Shown here: positions 46,340-56,221 of the stretch, one piece after another
How positions within the stretch are numbered: position 1 is the stretch's first letter
Layout: the number at the start of each line of letters is the position of its first letter
NCBI GenBank assembly: GCA_938074045.1
Contig: CALJGI010000004.1
Span: 62,001-126,000, forward strand
Direction of reading: 5' to 3'
DNA from: an uncultured Halieaceae bacterium
Lineage (GTDB): Bacteria; Pseudomonadota; Gammaproteobacteria; Pseudomonadales; Halieaceae
DNA length: 64,000 nt
Translations under genes and position numbers: made by a program
Notes under the pieces: generated by a model
What the model saw: only the letters and a program-made list of their open reading frames with translations
What the model was told of the DNA's origin: nothing
Database searches by the model: none

Positions 46340-46495
46340 TATGCAACTCAGCCGAAGCGGCCACTCGAAAAAGGGCGCCAAGTATACAAGTATTGTGGGT
46401 ACGAGGAAATCACAGCCGCTATCCGCGTGGTAAACGCCCGTTATTACAGTTAAAATCCGCCCTCCCAAACCCAGCACTGCCGCCACCTGAAAACC

Positions 46496-48046
46496 ATGAC
46501 AAAACCCGTATCTACGCCTGTCGTTCTGACAATTCTTGATGGCTGGGGCCACCGGGAAGATCCGGCTGACAATGCAATAGCCATGGGCAACACACCCAAC
46601 TGGGATAAATTGTGGAGCGAAGCTCCGCATACGCTGATTTCAGGTTCCGGCGAGGATGTCGGCTTGCCCGCCGGCCAGATGGGTAATTCTGAGGTAGGGC
46701 ACATGTGCCTCGGCAGCGGGCGTGTCATTTACCAGAGCATCTCCCGTATCGACCAGGCTATAAGGGACGGCAGTTTTAAAACCAACCCGGCCTACCTGGT
46801 CGGAATCGACCGAGCAGTTAGCAATGGCAGCGCTATCCACCTCTTTGGTCTGGTTTCACCCGGTGGGATACACAGTCACGAACAGCAGATTGTCGCCGCC
46901 ATCGAGTTGGCCAGCGAACGTGGTGCCAGCAAAGTATTTCTGCACGCCTTTCTCGACGGACGCGATACACCACCCCGCAGTGCCGAAGGGTCCCTGCAAC
47001 TGATGGAAGATACGTTTGCGAGACTTGATTGTGGTCGAGTGGCATCCATTATCGGACGATATTATGCAATGGATCGCGACTCCCGCTGGGAGCGAATTGA
47101 GCCAGCCTACCGCATGCTCACTGAAGGCGTCGCCGATTTCGAGGCAGCCACCGCCGTCGCCGCATTGCAGCAGGCATACGACCGGGACGAAGACGACGAA
47201 TTTGTGCTGCCCACAGTTGTCGCCGACGGAGATAACGCACCGGTCACGGTAGCCGACGGCGATGTTGTCATATTCATGAATTTTCGGGCCGACCGAGCCC
47301 GGCAAATGAGCCAGTGTTTTATCGATGACGGATTTGACGGCTTTGCGCGGACGGTGAGACCCAGGCTGGCCAATTTCATCACCACTACAGAGTACTCAGG
47401 TGATTTCGACTGCCCAGTAGCATTTCCACCGGAATCCATGGTCAATGTGCTAGGCGACTATGTCGCTGGATTGGGCTTGTCGCAGCTGCGCATCGCGGAG
47501 ACTGAGAAATACGCCCACGTCACTTTTTTCTTTAGCGGTGGACGGGAAGACACCTTTCCCGGTGAAGACAGGATTCTGATTCCCTCTCCGGATGTGGCGA
47601 CCTACGACCTGCAACCGGAAATGAATGCACCGGCGCTGACGGACAAACTCGTAGAAGCGATCCGCAGCGGCAAGTACAGCTTTATCATCTGCAACTACGC
47701 CAATGGCGACATGGTCGGGCATACGGGCATTTTGTCAGCAGCCATCGCCGCCGTCGAAGCGCTGGATGAATGCATAGGTCGGGTCACCGAGGCGATTCGT
47801 GAGGTGGGCGGACAACTGTTGATTACAGCTGATCACGGCAACTGCGAGCAAATGGCCGATCACGAGTCCGGACAAAACCATACCCAGCACACCACGGAGC
47901 TGGTGCCACTGATCTATGTAGGCGAGAGTGAGCTACAGCTGAGTCCAGGTGGCATTCTGGCGGATGTCGCACCGACGCTACTGGACCTGGCCGGGTTGGA
48001 CCAACCGGACGAGATGACCGGCCGCAGCCTGGCCGCTAGGCAGTAG
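46496..48046 (+). CDS. gpmI: 2,3-bisphosphoglycerate-independent phosphoglycerate mutase
   Basis: Glycolytic enzyme, manganese-dependent, interconverting 3- and 2-phosphoglycerate. The 516-residue protein begins VVLTILDGWGHRE (metal-binding Asp), has the phospho-accepting Ser65 in QMGNSEVGHM, FLDGRDTPP, RFRAD-type FMNFRADRARQM and the second metal site ITADHGNCEQM. It is divergent from the rhodanese gene and is followed by envC and ctpA, the order common in gammaproteobacteria. Confidence 0.97.
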   Translation: MTKPVSTPVVLTILDGWGHREDPADNAIAMGNTPNWDKLWSEAPHTLISGSGEDVGLPAGQMGNSEVGHMCLGSGRVIYQSISRIDQAIRDGSFKTNPAYLVGIDRAVSNGSAIHLFGLVSPGGIHSHEQQIVAAIELASERGASKVFLHAFLDGRDTPPRSAEGSLQLMEDTFARLDCGRVASIIGRYYAMDRDSRWERIEPAYRMLTEGVADFEAATAVAALQQAYDRDEDDEFVLPTVVADGDNAPVTVADGDVVIFMNFRADRARQMSQCFIDDGFDGFARTVRPRLANFITTTEYSGDFDCPVAFPPESMVNVLGDYVAGLGLSQLRIAETEKYAHVTFFFSGGREDTFPGEDRILIPSPDVATYDLQPEMNAPALTDKLVEAIRSGKYSFIICNYANGDMVGHTGILSAAIAAVEALDECIGRVTEAIREVGGQLLITADHGNCEQMADHESGQNHTQHTTELVPLIYVGESELQLSPGGILADVAPTLLDLAGLDQPDEMTGRSLAARQ

Positions 48047-48054
48047 AGCGGCAA

Positions 48055-49221
48055 ATGCCGGCTTCAGTCCTGTCATTGGATACACGCCGGCTGATTGTTC
48101 TGATCCTGACCCTGTGCTGCTGGGGCACTGCCCTTGCCAACAATGGCAAAGACGCGACCCGGGCCCGCCTGCAGTTGGTAGAAAGCCAGATTCAACAACT
48201 GGAACGCCGCCTGGCCGACTTCCATAAGGAAAGAGACGGCCTGCAACGAGAGCTGCGTCGCGCTGAAACGGCGCTGGGGCGCATACAGGGCAAAATGTCT
48301 GCGATTCGGGAAGAGCTGACCTTCAAGCAAAATCAACTGCGGGCACTGACCGACCAGCGGGCGCACCTCCTCGCCTCCCGCATTGAACAACAAGCACTGA
48401 TTGCTCGGGATATCACCACTGCTTACCAGGTTGGCCGCGAGGGAAAACTCAAGCTACTACTGAATCAGGGCGAGCCACACACGATGGCGAGGGCGCTGGC
48501 TTACTACGAGTACTTCAACAAGGCACGTAACCAGCGCATCGACGATTATATGGAGATCGTCACCCGCATTGACGCCATTGAGCCGGAGATTCTCCAGGCC
48601 ACCGTCACCCTCCGCGCCAGCCAGCATGAGCTCACTGAGCAGCAAGTGCTGCTGGAACGCGGAAGAGCGGACCGGGAAAAAAGCCTGGCGGCACTAAGCG
48701 CCACTATTCGCACCGAAGACCAACAGCTGAAACAGCTCACGGCGGATCGCGCCGAACTCGAACGCCTACTTTCCGCCATCGAGGAAGCCGTCGCCGAACT
48801 GGATATACCGATTTCCATAGGTCCCTTCGCCGAGTCCCGTGGCAAGATGCCATGGCCGGTATCTGGTAAACCCCGTAATCGTTTTGGTCGCACCCGCGAC
48901 GGCGGCCCACTCCGCTGGGAGGGCCTGCTGATACCCGCGAAAGAGGGAACCGAGGTTGGCGCTATTCATCATGGGCGCGTGGTATTCGCCGATTGGTTCC
49001 GGGGTTCTGGCCTGCTGCTCATCCTGGATCACGGGGACGGGTATATGAGCCTGTATGGTCACAATCAGAGCCTGCTCCGGGAAGTCGGGGAGTGGGTAGC
49101 CGCGGGCGATGCCATCGCCACGGTTGGAAATAGCGGTGGTCAACAACAATCGGCGCTGTATTTTGAGGTCAGAACAGACGGACAACCCACTGATCCGCGA
49201 TCCTGGTGTAAAAAAGGCTGA
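48055..49221 (+). CDS. envC: Murein hydrolase activator EnvC
   Basis: Periplasmic coiled-coil protein that switches on septal amidases at cell division. The 388-residue protein has a signal peptide (LIVLILTLCCWGTALA), two long coiled-coil segments (about 30-110 and 150-255) and a C-terminal LytM domain. The LytM metal ligands are degenerate (WEGLLIP in place of H-x-x-x-D, and LYFEVR in place of H-x-H), as in E. coli EnvC, which activates enzymes and has no activity of its own. It follows gpmI by 8 nt. Confidence 0.92.
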   Translation: MPASVLSLDTRRLIVLILTLCCWGTALANNGKDATRARLQLVESQIQQLERRLADFHKERDGLQRELRRAETALGRIQGKMSAIREELTFKQNQLRALTDQRAHLLASRIEQQALIARDITTAYQVGREGKLKLLLNQGEPHTMARALAYYEYFNKARNQRIDDYMEIVTRIDAIEPEILQATVTLRASQHELTEQQVLLERGRADREKSLAALSATIRTEDQQLKQLTADRAELERLLSAIEEAVAELDIPISIGPFAESRGKMPWPVSGKPRNRFGRTRDGGPLRWEGLLIPAKEGTEVGAIHHGRVVFADWFRGSGLLLILDHGDGYMSLYGHNQSLLREVGEWVAAGDAIATVGNSGGQQQSALYFEVRTDGQPTDPRSWCKKG

Positions 49222-49292
49222 TTGCGATTGAACGCTTGCTTGCGCAGGAGCGTCTAAGGTTTACACTAACTGGTTAGAGATTCGCAGAGAAC

Positions 49293-50585
49293 ATGATCAT
49301 GCCCAGACGTACTAACAATGCCCTGGCGTCGCTCGCGCTGTTGGGAAGCCTCCTGCTGGGCGGCACTGCCGCCGCTAAGGAGACCCCGGCCGCCGCTATT
49401 CCCCTTAATGAATTGCGCGCCTTTGCCGACGTCTTCAATCAGATCAGGTTGAACTATGTCGAAGAGATAGACGATAAAACCCTGCTGGAAAGCGCCATTC
49501 GCGGAATGCTATCTGACCTGGACCCCCACTCAAACTACCTTGCTGGAGATGCACTGACTGACCTGCAGACCAACAGTACGGGAGAGTTCAGTGGATTGGG
49601 GTTGGAGATCACCACAGAAAATGGTTTTATCAAGGTAATCACACCCATAGACGAGACCCCCGCACAACGCGCTGGTATCGAGGCCGGAGACCTCATCATT
49701 CGTCTGGACAATGAGCCGGTAAAAGGCATGGGGGTGGATGAAGCCATCGAACGGATGCGGGGGCCCATCGGCTCAAAAATTGACGTGACGATTGCCAGAG
49801 AGGGTGAAAGCCAGCCATTCACCCTCACCCTGCAGCGGGACAAGGTTAAGGTAGCCAGCGTGCGCAAGCGCTGGCTGGAGCCCGGTTACGGATATCTTCG
49901 CATCGCACAGTTTCAAGCGAATACCGGCGGCGATGTCGAAACAGCCCTGGAGTCATTAATGTCCGAGCAGGAACTGCGCGGACTGGTACTGGATTTACGC
50001 AACAACCCGGGCGGTGTCCTGGGAGCCAGCATTGATGTCGCCGGACACTTTCTGGAAGGAGGCACGGTGGTATATACCGAGGGACGTGCCCGCAACTCTG
50101 AAGTTAAATACAACGCCAGTGCCAGCGACACCACCAAGGGTACGCCCGTGGTGGTGTTGATCAATGGTGGTTCGGCTTCTGCCTCAGAAATTGTCGCGGG
50201 TGCGCTGCAGGATCATCGGCGCGCAGTGATCATGGGTACTGAAAGTTTTGGTAAGGGTTCGGTGCAAACGGTTGTGCCCCTGAACGAGGAACGCGCCATT
50301 AAATTGACCACAGCGCTGTATTTCACGCCCAATGGTCGTTCGATACAGGCCACGGGAATCGAGCCCGACATAGCAGTGGAACGGGCCAAGGTGACGGCAA
50401 TTCGCCGTCGTCCTCGTCTGAGTGAATCAGATCTATCCGGGCACCTCGAAAATGCGAATGGTGAAGAACGCGACGAACCAGTGCCACCCAGCACTGGTTC
50501 ACTGCTTGAGCGAGATAACCAACTGTATGAAGCACTCACCCTACTCAAGGGCCTGCATATTCTCGGCCTGAACAGTTACGGCTAG
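49293..50585 (+). CDS. S41-family C-terminal processing protease CtpA
   Basis: A 430-residue periplasmic serine protease. It has a signal peptide (LASLALLGSLLLGGTAAA), an N-terminal helical part, a PDZ domain (about 90-175, GLGLEI.. to ..DVTIAREG) and the S41 catalytic core: LRNNPGGVL, NGGSASASEIVAGALQDH with the nucleophile Ser and TESFGKGSVQTV with the catalytic Lys. Such proteases trim or degrade periplasmic and cell-wall enzymes. Either of two Met codons, 49293 or 49299, could start it. It lies between envC and the polysaccharide deacetylase, a common cell-envelope neighbourhood. Confidence 0.93.
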   Translation: MIMPRRTNNALASLALLGSLLLGGTAAAKETPAAAIPLNELRAFADVFNQIRLNYVEEIDDKTLLESAIRGMLSDLDPHSNYLAGDALTDLQTNSTGEFSGLGLEITTENGFIKVITPIDETPAQRAGIEAGDLIIRLDNEPVKGMGVDEAIERMRGPIGSKIDVTIAREGESQPFTLTLQRDKVKVASVRKRWLEPGYGYLRIAQFQANTGGDVETALESLMSEQELRGLVLDLRNNPGGVLGASIDVAGHFLEGGTVVYTEGRARNSEVKYNASASDTTKGTPVVVLINGGSASASEIVAGALQDHRRAVIMGTESFGKGSVQTVVPLNEERAIKLTTALYFTPNGRSIQATGIEPDIAVERAKVTAIRRRPRLSESDLSGHLENANGEERDEPVPPSTGSLLERDNQLYEALTLLKGLHILGLNSYG

Positions 50586-50586
50586 G

Positions 50587-51414
50587 GTGACTGGAATCAC
50601 ACCACAATCGGACCGCTTGCGGTTTCAACCCACTTTTCTTCACCCAATTGCGTTTGCGCTGCTGGCGGTTTTGCTTGCGTTTACCACTCACGCCGCTGAG
50701 CAATCGCCATCAGCCCCGCCGCGGGTCGTTATAATCATCGATGATATTGGGCATAGCTATAGTGCGGGTCGCCGGGCGGTGGGTCTCAGCGGCGCTATAA
50801 ACTATGCCGTATTGCCACACACACCCAACTCAAGCCGACTCGCTGTTATGGCTCAGGCCGAGGGCAAGGAAGTTATACTGCACATGCCTATGGCCAGCCT
50901 GGTGCACCCCTCTCCAGGCACCGGGGTGCTGACCACAGACATGCCACAAACGGCGTTTCGGCAGGCTCTGGCAGACGCCTTCGACAGCGTGCCGGGCTGC
51001 AAGGGACTGAGTAATCATATGGGTAGCGCGCTCACCGCGAAACAGGAGCCGATGCGCTGGTTAATGGAAGAACTACGGAAACGTGATTTGTACTTTGTCG
51101 ACAGTCGCACCACCCATAAAACCCTGGGAGCTCCCACCGCCGAGTCATTCGGGGTGCCTCATCTGAACCGCATGGTGTTCCTGGACAATACCCGCACAGA
51201 GGATGCCATCAGTAAGGAGTTTGAACGCTTATTACAACTGGCGCGTCGACACGGCGTGGCCGCGGCCATAGGCCACCCCCACAATGAAACGCTCACTTTC
51301 CTGGAGCGTCATCTGCCGACTCTAAAGGAACGTGGTTTTGAGCTGGCGCTAGTATCAGAGGTACTGACGGAGATGGAGAAGATACCCGGACCTGAGCTCG
51401 TCAGCAAAAGCTGA
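50587..51414 (+). CDS. Divergent polysaccharide deacetylase family protein
   Basis: A 275-residue exported protein (hydrophobic N-terminus ending near AEQSP) of the divergent polysaccharide deacetylase family (YibQ-like). Conserved pieces are VVIIIDDIGHSY with the catalytic-type Asp pair, HMPMAS, LSNHMGSALT, FVDSRTT and AIGHPHNETL. The family follows envC/ctpA in many gammaproteobacteria, so a cell-wall role is likely; its substrate is unknown. The start is GTG 50587, one base after the ctpA stop. Confidence 0.9.
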   Translation: MTGITPQSDRLRFQPTFLHPIAFALLAVLLAFTTHAAEQSPSAPPRVVIIIDDIGHSYSAGRRAVGLSGAINYAVLPHTPNSSRLAVMAQAEGKEVILHMPMASLVHPSPGTGVLTTDMPQTAFRQALADAFDSVPGCKGLSNHMGSALTAKQEPMRWLMEELRKRDLYFVDSRTTHKTLGAPTAESFGVPHLNRMVFLDNTRTEDAISKEFERLLQLARRHGVAAAIGHPHNETLTFLERHLPTLKERGFELALVSEVLTEMEKIPGPELVSKS

Positions 51415-51436
51415 TATGCGGGCCCCTACCTGCCCG

Positions 51437-52210
51437 CTAAAGGCGCACCTCAATACCTTGTTCGGCCATAAAACGCTTGGCCTCACCGATTGAGTATTCG
51501 GCGAAGTGGAAAATGCTGGCGGCCAGCACGGCATCAGCACCGCCCTGGGTAATGCCATCAACCAGATGCTGCAGATTGCCCACACCACCCGATGCGATAA
51601 CGGGAATTGAAACCGAGTCGGTAATAGCGCGGGTTACACCCAACTCAAACCCGTCCCGGGTACCGTCTCGATCCATGCTGGTCAACAGGATTTCGCCGGC
51701 CCCGAGTTCGGTCATATGCTTTGCCCAACCAACAGCATCAATACCTGTGGGACGACGGCCACCGTGGGTAAAAATTTCATAGCGTGGCTGACCATCCACG
51801 TCATCAACCCGTTTGGCATCGATGGCCACGACGATACACTGTGAGCCAAACCTCTCAGCGGCTTCCCGCACGAATTCAGGATTGTGGATAGCAGCGGAAT
51901 TGATCGACACTTTATCCGCCCCCGCGGTCAGCATCAGCCGGATATCGTCAGTAGTGCGAATGCCACCACCAACGGTGAGGGGAATAAACACTTCGCTGGC
52001 GATTTTCTCGACCGTATTGACCGTGGTATCGCGTCCTTCATGGGTGGCTGTTATATCCAGAAAGGTGATTTCATCAGCCCCTTCCTGGTTATAGCGCTGT
52101 GCGATTTCAACGGGATCACCCGCATCGCGAATATCGACAAAATTGACACCCTTTACCACTCTACCGGCGTCCACATCCAGGCAGGGAATAATGCGTTTCG
52201 CCAGACCCAT
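51437..52210 (-). CDS. hisF: Imidazole glycerol phosphate synthase subunit HisF
   Basis: Cyclase subunit of the HisF/HisH enzyme. The 257-residue TIM barrel has [21 protein letters not shown] at the N-terminus with Asp11, [16 protein letters not shown] and the second catalytic Asp in LTSMDRDGT. Last gene of hisB-hisH-hisA-hisF, 2 nt after hisA. A GC-rich dyad (51418-51437) lies in the short gap to the convergent deacetylase gene but has no T-run. Confidence 0.97.
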   Translation of the reverse strand: MGLAKRIIPCLDVDAGRVVKGVNFVDIRDAGDPVEIAQRYNQEGADEITFLDITATHEGRDTTVNTVEKIASEVFIPLTVGGGIRTTDDIRLMLTAGADKVSINSAAIHNPEFVREAAERFGSQCIVVAIDAKRVDDVDGQPRYEIFTHGGRRPTGIDAVGWAKHMTELGAGEILLTSMDRDGTRDGFELGVTRAITDSVSIPVIASGGVGNLQHLVDGITQGGADAVLAASIFHFAEYSIGEAKRFMAEQGIEVRL

Positions 52211-52212
52211 GT

Positions 52213-52947
52213 TCAGGACACCCCGTCACACAGACGCTGTGCCTCGGCGACATCAAGAGTACCCTCGTAAATCGCCCGACCAGTAATAGCGCCACAAATA
52301 CCAGCGGCTTTCACCTCGTTTAACGCCAAGATATCGTCCATATCTGTGATACCACCCGAGGCGATCACTGGAATACTGGAAGCTTCGGCCATGGCCACGG
52401 TGGCAGACACGTTGACACCCTGCATCATGCCGTCCCGGCTGATATCGGTATATACCAGCGCTGCCACACCATCTGCTTCAAAGCGACGCGCCAGATCAAC
52501 AGCCAGCACATCGGATACTTCGGCCCATCCGTCCGTTGCTACCATACCTTCCTTTGCATCCAGCCCGACGATTACCTTACCTGGAAAGGCGCGGCAGGCC
52601 TCCCCGACAAATTCAGGTTCCCGCACCGCTCGAGTGCCAATGATCACGTAGCTGACACCCGCCCGGACATAGTGTTCTATCGTCTCGAGATCGCGGATAC
52701 CACCACCGATCTGGATCGGCAAATCAGGGAAGGCAGCGGCAATATCTGTTACCACTTCGCCGTTCACCGGCTCGCCTGCAAAAGCACCGTTGAGATCGAC
52801 CAGGTGCAGGCGACGGCAACCGGCATTGACCCAGCGCTGCGCCATGGCGACCGGCTCATCCGAAAATACCGTTGAGTCATCCATCCGACCCTGGCGCAGG
52901 CGCACACACTGACCGTCTTTCAAATCGATGGCGGGGATGATCAGCAT
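52213..52947 (-). CDS. hisA: Phosphoribosylformimino-5-aminoimidazole carboxamide ribotide isomerase HisA
   Basis: TIM-barrel isomerase acting just before HisF/HisH. The 244-residue protein starts [17 protein letters not shown], with catalytic Asp8, then [21 protein letters not shown] and [12 protein letters not shown] carrying the second Asp. It overlaps the end of hisH by 7 nt. Confidence 0.97.
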   Translation of the reverse strand: MLIIPAIDLKDGQCVRLRQGRMDDSTVFSDEPVAMAQRWVNAGCRRLHLVDLNGAFAGEPVNGEVVTDIAAAFPDLPIQIGGGIRDLETIEHYVRAGVSYVIIGTRAVREPEFVGEACRAFPGKVIVGLDAKEGMVATDGWAEVSDVLAVDLARRFEADGVAALVYTDISRDGMMQGVNVSATVAMAEASSIPVIASGGITDMDDILALNEVKAAGICGAITGRAIYEGTLDVAEAQRLCDGVS

Positions 52948-53585
52948 GATGGAATCCAGTTCACGAAATTGGTTAACAACTGTAATCCTGTGGCGTGACT
53001 TTTTTCGGGATGAAACTGCACGGCAAATAAACGATCATGGGCCAGCACCGCGTCAAATTCACGGCCATAATCACAGGTAGCGGCGACAGCATCCCGATCC
53101 TTGGCGGCGACACAGTAGCTGTGCACGAAGTAAAATCGCGCATCCTGTTCGATGCCCGCCCACAGTGGATGATCCATCTGCTGCCTGACCTGTGACCAAC
53201 CCATATGAGGCACTTTCAATCGGCGACCGGCGCTATCGGTTAGATCATCTCCAAAGAAACGTACATCTCCAGCCATCAGGCCCAGACAGTCAACACCACC
53301 GTTCTCTTCGCTGCGCTCCAACAAGGCCTGCATACCCACACAAATCGCCAGTACCGGCCGATCCTCGATCAGCTCGGTCATCAGCGCGTCAAAACCAAGG
53401 CGGCGAATCTCTGCCATGCAGTCACGCATGGCGCCAACCCCCGGGAACACCACGCGATCTGCTTCGCGGATAACTGCCGGATCAGCGCTTACCACGACGC
53501 GTTCAGCTCCAACGTGCTCAAGCGCGCTGCCGACAGAATGCAGATTACCCATCCCATAATCGATGACGGCCACAAGTTCAGACAT
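52941..53585 (-). CDS. hisH: Imidazole glycerol phosphate synthase subunit HisH
   Basis: Glutaminase subunit that feeds ammonia to HisF. The 214-residue class I amidotransferase has [12 protein letters not shown] at the start, the nucleophile Cys in [11 protein letters not shown], and the His-Glu pair in [13 protein letters not shown] near the C-terminus. Placed between hisB and hisA. Confidence 0.97.
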   Translation of the reverse strand: MSELVAVIDYGMGNLHSVGSALEHVGAERVVVSADPAVIREADRVVFPGVGAMRDCMAEIRRLGFDALMTELIEDRPVLAICVGMQALLERSEENGGVDCLGLMAGDVRFFGDDLTDSAGRRLKVPHMGWSQVRQQMDHPLWAGIEQDARFYFVHSYCVAAKDRDAVAATCDYGREFDAVLAHDRLFAVQFHPEKSHATGLQLLTNFVNWIPSC

Positions 53586-53597
53586 GATATTGCTTGC

Positions 53598-54191
53598 TTA
53601 AAGAACGCCCTTGGTTGAAGGAGTCACACCGGCCATGCGTGGATCTGGCGTCAGAGCCATGCGGATAGCGCGACCAAATGCCTTGAATACGGTCTCAGCC
53701 TGGTGGTGTGTATTGTTGCCGCGGATATTGTCGATGTGCAGCGTGACTTCAGCGTGATTCACAAAACCCTGGAAAAACTCGATAAAGAGATCAACGTCAA
53801 AGCCACCCACCTGACTGCGGGTAAAGGGCACATGAAACTCCAGCCCCGGGCGACCGGAAAAATCGATCACGACTCGCGATAAAGCTTCATCCAGCGGCAC
53901 ATACGCGTGGCCATAGCGCTGAATGCCTTTTTTGTCGCTAATAGCCATAGCCACAGCCTGACCCAGGGTAATGCCGATATCCTCCACCGTATGGTGATCA
54001 TCGATATGGGTATCGCCCTTTGCAACGATATTGAGATCGATCATGCCGTGCCGTGCAATCTGGTCCATCATATGTTCCAGAAAGGGAACGCCGGTATCGA
54101 ATTGGGCATGCCCGGATCCATCCAGATTCACTGATACTGAGATCTGGGTTTCCAGCGTATTGCGGGTCAACGTCGCCGTGCGATCTGACAT
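53598..54191 (-). CDS. hisB: Imidazoleglycerol-phosphate dehydratase HisB
   Basis: Seventh step of histidine synthesis. The 197-residue monofunctional enzyme (no phosphatase domain) shows [24 protein letters not shown] and [22 protein letters not shown] (in two parts), which carry the manganese-binding histidines. ATG 54191 gives [10 protein letters not shown]; the frame extends to 54221 without family similarity. First gene of hisB-hisH-hisA-hisF, divergent from mutY. Confidence 0.96.
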   Translation of the reverse strand: MSDRTATLTRNTLETQISVSVNLDGSGHAQFDTGVPFLEHMMDQIARHGMIDLNIVAKGDTHIDDHHTVEDIGITLGQAVAMAISDKKGIQRYGHAYVPLDEALSRVVIDFSGRPGLEFHVPFTRSQVGGFDVDLFIEFFQGFVNHAEVTLHIDNIRGNNTHHQAETVFKAFGRAIRMALTPDPRMAGVTPSTKGVL

Positions 54192-54313
54192 GTTTTGCAC
54201 TCCAGCCTTGCGGGCTGCCACGAAAGCCGCACATTATAAGAGAATCAATCCGTCGGTAACACCGCACAGGTACGGTACAATGTAGCATCTTTTTCATAAC
54301 CAATTTCGCGCCC

Positions 54314-55417
54314 TTGCCTCAGAAACCGTTCGAAACCTCCAGCGCCGCCAAAAAATTCGCCGATAACACGTTCAGTAGTACCGTGCTGAGGTGGTGGGAC
54401 GATCACGGCCGCAAGGATTTACCCTGGCAGCAAGATATCTCGCCCTATCGGGTATGGGTATCAGAGATCATGCTGCAGCAAACCCAGGTCGCCACGGTCA
54501 TTCCGTATTTTGAGCGTTTTGTCACCGAATTACCCAGCATAGCAGCGCTGGCGGACGCCAAAGAGGACCTTGTCATGCACCTCTGGTCCGGGCTGGGATA
54601 CTACGCCCGAGCTCGTAATATGCACCGGGCGGCCGGAGTTATTAACGCTGAATTTCATAACCAGATGCCAGCGACCCTGGACCAGCTCTGCGGCCTGCCG
54701 GGAATAGGCAGAAGTACCGCGGGCGCTATCCTGTCCATCGCCTTTGGTCAGCCCGCATCAATTCTGGACGGCAATGTGAAACGAGTGCTGGCGCGTTTTC
54801 ATGGAATAGAGGGATGGCCCGGTTCAAACACAACCCTGAAAGCCTTATGGGAGAGGGCCGAGCAATCCACCCCTGGCAAAAGGAACGCGCACTACAGCCA
54901 GGCCATGATGGACCTCGGAGCCACCCTGTGCACTCGTTCTTCTCCGGCCTGCGAACGCTGTCCGCTGAGCGCGGACTGCGTTGCACTCGCGTTGGATAAA
55001 GTCAGCAGCATCCCGGGCAGAAAGCCGAAGAAAGTGCTGCCGACGAAAACAACCGGTATGCTGATGATTCAGCATTTGGACGGCTCCATCCTGCTGGAAA
55101 AAAGGCCATCGCAGGGCATCTGGGGTGGATTGTGGAGCTTTCCAGAAGTGGCCGACGGGACTCTGACCGACACCCTGGGTGACCGCTACGGTATCGACGA
55201 TGCTGATGTCCGACAATGGGAGAGCTATCGTCACACCTTCAGCCATTACCACCTCGATATCCACCCGCTTCACCTGCAACTAGATGCTGTGCAGTCATCG
55301 GCGCTGGATAATCAGGCCATGGAATCAGGGCAGCACCTCTGGTATAACATCGCGCACCCACAGGAAGTCGGACTGGCCGCGCCAGTAACCGCCCTTCTGT
55401 CCAAGCTGAAACACTGA
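54314..55417 (+). CDS. mutY: Adenine DNA glycosylase MutY
   Basis: Removes adenine mispaired with 8-oxoguanine. The 367-residue protein has the catalytic-Glu segment WVSEIMLQQTQVATVIPYF, the helix-hairpin-helix CGLPGIGRSTAGAIL with LDGNVKRVLARF following, the four-cysteine iron-sulfur loop CTRSSPACERCPLSADC, and a C-terminal NUDIX-like 8-oxoguanine-reading domain (about 235-360). The start is TTG 54314, with no better start nearby. yggX follows after 11 nt, the usual pair. Confidence 0.95.
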   Translation: MPQKPFETSSAAKKFADNTFSSTVLRWWDDHGRKDLPWQQDISPYRVWVSEIMLQQTQVATVIPYFERFVTELPSIAALADAKEDLVMHLWSGLGYYARARNMHRAAGVINAEFHNQMPATLDQLCGLPGIGRSTAGAILSIAFGQPASILDGNVKRVLARFHGIEGWPGSNTTLKALWERAEQSTPGKRNAHYSQAMMDLGATLCTRSSPACERCPLSADCVALALDKVSSIPGRKPKKVLPTKTTGMLMIQHLDGSILLEKRPSQGIWGGLWSFPEVADGTLTDTLGDRYGIDDADVRQWESYRHTFSHYHLDIHPLHLQLDAVQSSALDNQAMESGQHLWYNIAHPQEVGLAAPVTALLSKLKH

Positions 55418-55428
55418 GGTAACCACAC

Positions 55429-55701
55429 ATGTCGCGCACAGTATTGTGCAGGAAATATCAGCAGGAACTCGAAGGCCTGGATGCGCCGCCCTACCCCGGC
55501 CCCAAGGGCCAGGACATATTCGACAATGTGTCGAAGCAGGCATGGGAAGAATGGCAGCGGCACCAGACCAGGCTGATCAACGAAAAGCACCTGAATATGA
55601 TCGACCCGGAGTCACGCAAATACCTACAGCGTCAGATGGACAAGTTTCTCAGCGGGGAAGACTTTGATGAGGCCGACGGCTACGTACCCGAGGCAGAATA
55701 A
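55429..55701 (+). CDS. yggX: Fe(2+)-trafficking protein YggX
   Basis: A 90-residue cytoplasmic protein that protects iron-sulfur proteins from oxidation. It opens [18 protein letters not shown] with the conserved Cys7, then [20 protein letters not shown] and [13 protein letters not shown], matching the family. Pairing with mutY, an iron-sulfur repair enzyme, is conserved in gammaproteobacteria. Confidence 0.96.
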   Translation: MSRTVLCRKYQQELEGLDAPPYPGPKGQDIFDNVSKQAWEEWQRHQTRLINEKHLNMIDPESRKYLQRQMDKFLSGEDFDEADGYVPEAE

Positions 55702-55729
55702 CCAGCCCAGCGGCTAAATCGCCAGGCTC

Positions 55730-55758
55730 TTGACTACATCACTGTCAGCGGGTTTAAT
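55730..55758 (+). promoter_or_regulatory. Sigma-70 promoter of tRNA-Phe
   Basis: TTGACT (55730-55735) and TTTAAT (55753-55758) are separated by exactly 17 bp and followed by a GC-rich discriminator (ACGCGCC), as in growth-rate- and stringent-controlled stable-RNA promoters. Expected start near 55765, about 30 nt before the mature tRNA. Confidence 0.85.
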
Positions 55759-55795
55759 ACGCGCCTCTTGCGTCCAGCGCAAGCCTTCCAGATAC

Positions 55796-55871
55796 GCCCA
55801 GGTAGCTCAGTCGGTAGAGCAGTGGATTGAAAATCCTCGTGTCGGTGGTTCGATTCCGCCCCTGGGCACCA
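55796..55871 (+). tRNA. tRNA-Phe (anticodon GAA)
   Basis: A 76-nt cloverleaf: acceptor arms GCCCAGG and CCTGGGC pair perfectly, the D-arm is GTAGCTCAGTCGGTAGAGC, the anticodon loop TTGAAAA holds GAA at 55829-55831, and the T-arm has GGTTCGATTCC. The CCA end is encoded (55869-55871). Confidence 0.98.
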
Positions 55872-55882
55872 TCACAAAAATC

Positions 55883-55935
55883 GGCTCTACCCAGTGGCTC
55901 TACCCCATGGCTCTAAGGCTCTACGGCTCTACCCC
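55883..55935 (+). repeat. Five GGCTCTAC short repeats after tRNA-Phe
   Basis: GGCTCTAC or GGCTCTAA begins at 55883, 55896, 55909, 55917 and 55925, i.e. spaced 13, 13, 8 and 8 bp. The copies at 55896 and 55925 share the longer GGCTCTACCCCAT. It lies 12 bp after the tRNA CCA. It could be slippage debris or a trace of a tRNA-targeted insertion. The rest of 55872-56221 holds only the gene remnant at 55948. Confidence 0.75.
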
Positions 55936-55947
55936 ATTAACGGGGGA

Positions 55948-56136
55948 TGGGCATTCATTGCCGAGATTGTCAGTTCCGTGGCAATTCTGGTAACCCTTCT
56001 ATATCTGGCCAGTCAGACAAAACAGAATACCGATGCCATTGAAAGCCAGTTAATTCAGAGCCTCGTGGACAGCATTCAATCGCTATGTCTGATAATGCTC
56101 AACAAACCAAAAAAGGTCTGGCTCAATATAGATTGA
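55948..56136 (+). pseudogene. Fragment of a small membrane-protein gene
   Basis: The frame 55894-56136 encodes, from about residue 19, WAFIAEIVSSVAILVTLLYLA followed by SQTKQNTDAIESQ. This is the recognisable N-terminus of a widespread family of unknown-function proteins with one membrane helix and a soluble C-terminal domain of roughly 100 residues or more. Here the similarity fades after about 35 residues and the frame stops early, and the upstream part consists of the GGCTCTAC repeats. It is probably a decayed remnant left beside the tRNA gene. Confidence 0.5.
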
Positions 56137-56221
56137 TGCTTTTCGGTCACCAGACTATTTGGTGGTGAATCCGTAAGGTCACTTATTTACTGCCCCTTTC
56201 CCGCAATACAAATGCCACTTA

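Noticed and set aside
51418..51437. GC-rich dyad between the deacetylase gene and hisF as a terminator
   Set aside because: It has a 6-bp stem and an 8-nt loop but no T-run on either strand, and it runs into the hisF stop.
55883..55935. GGCTCTAC repeats as a CRISPR array
   Set aside because: Repeats are 8 bp with 0-5 bp between them; there are no spacers of CRISPR length and no cas genes in the window.
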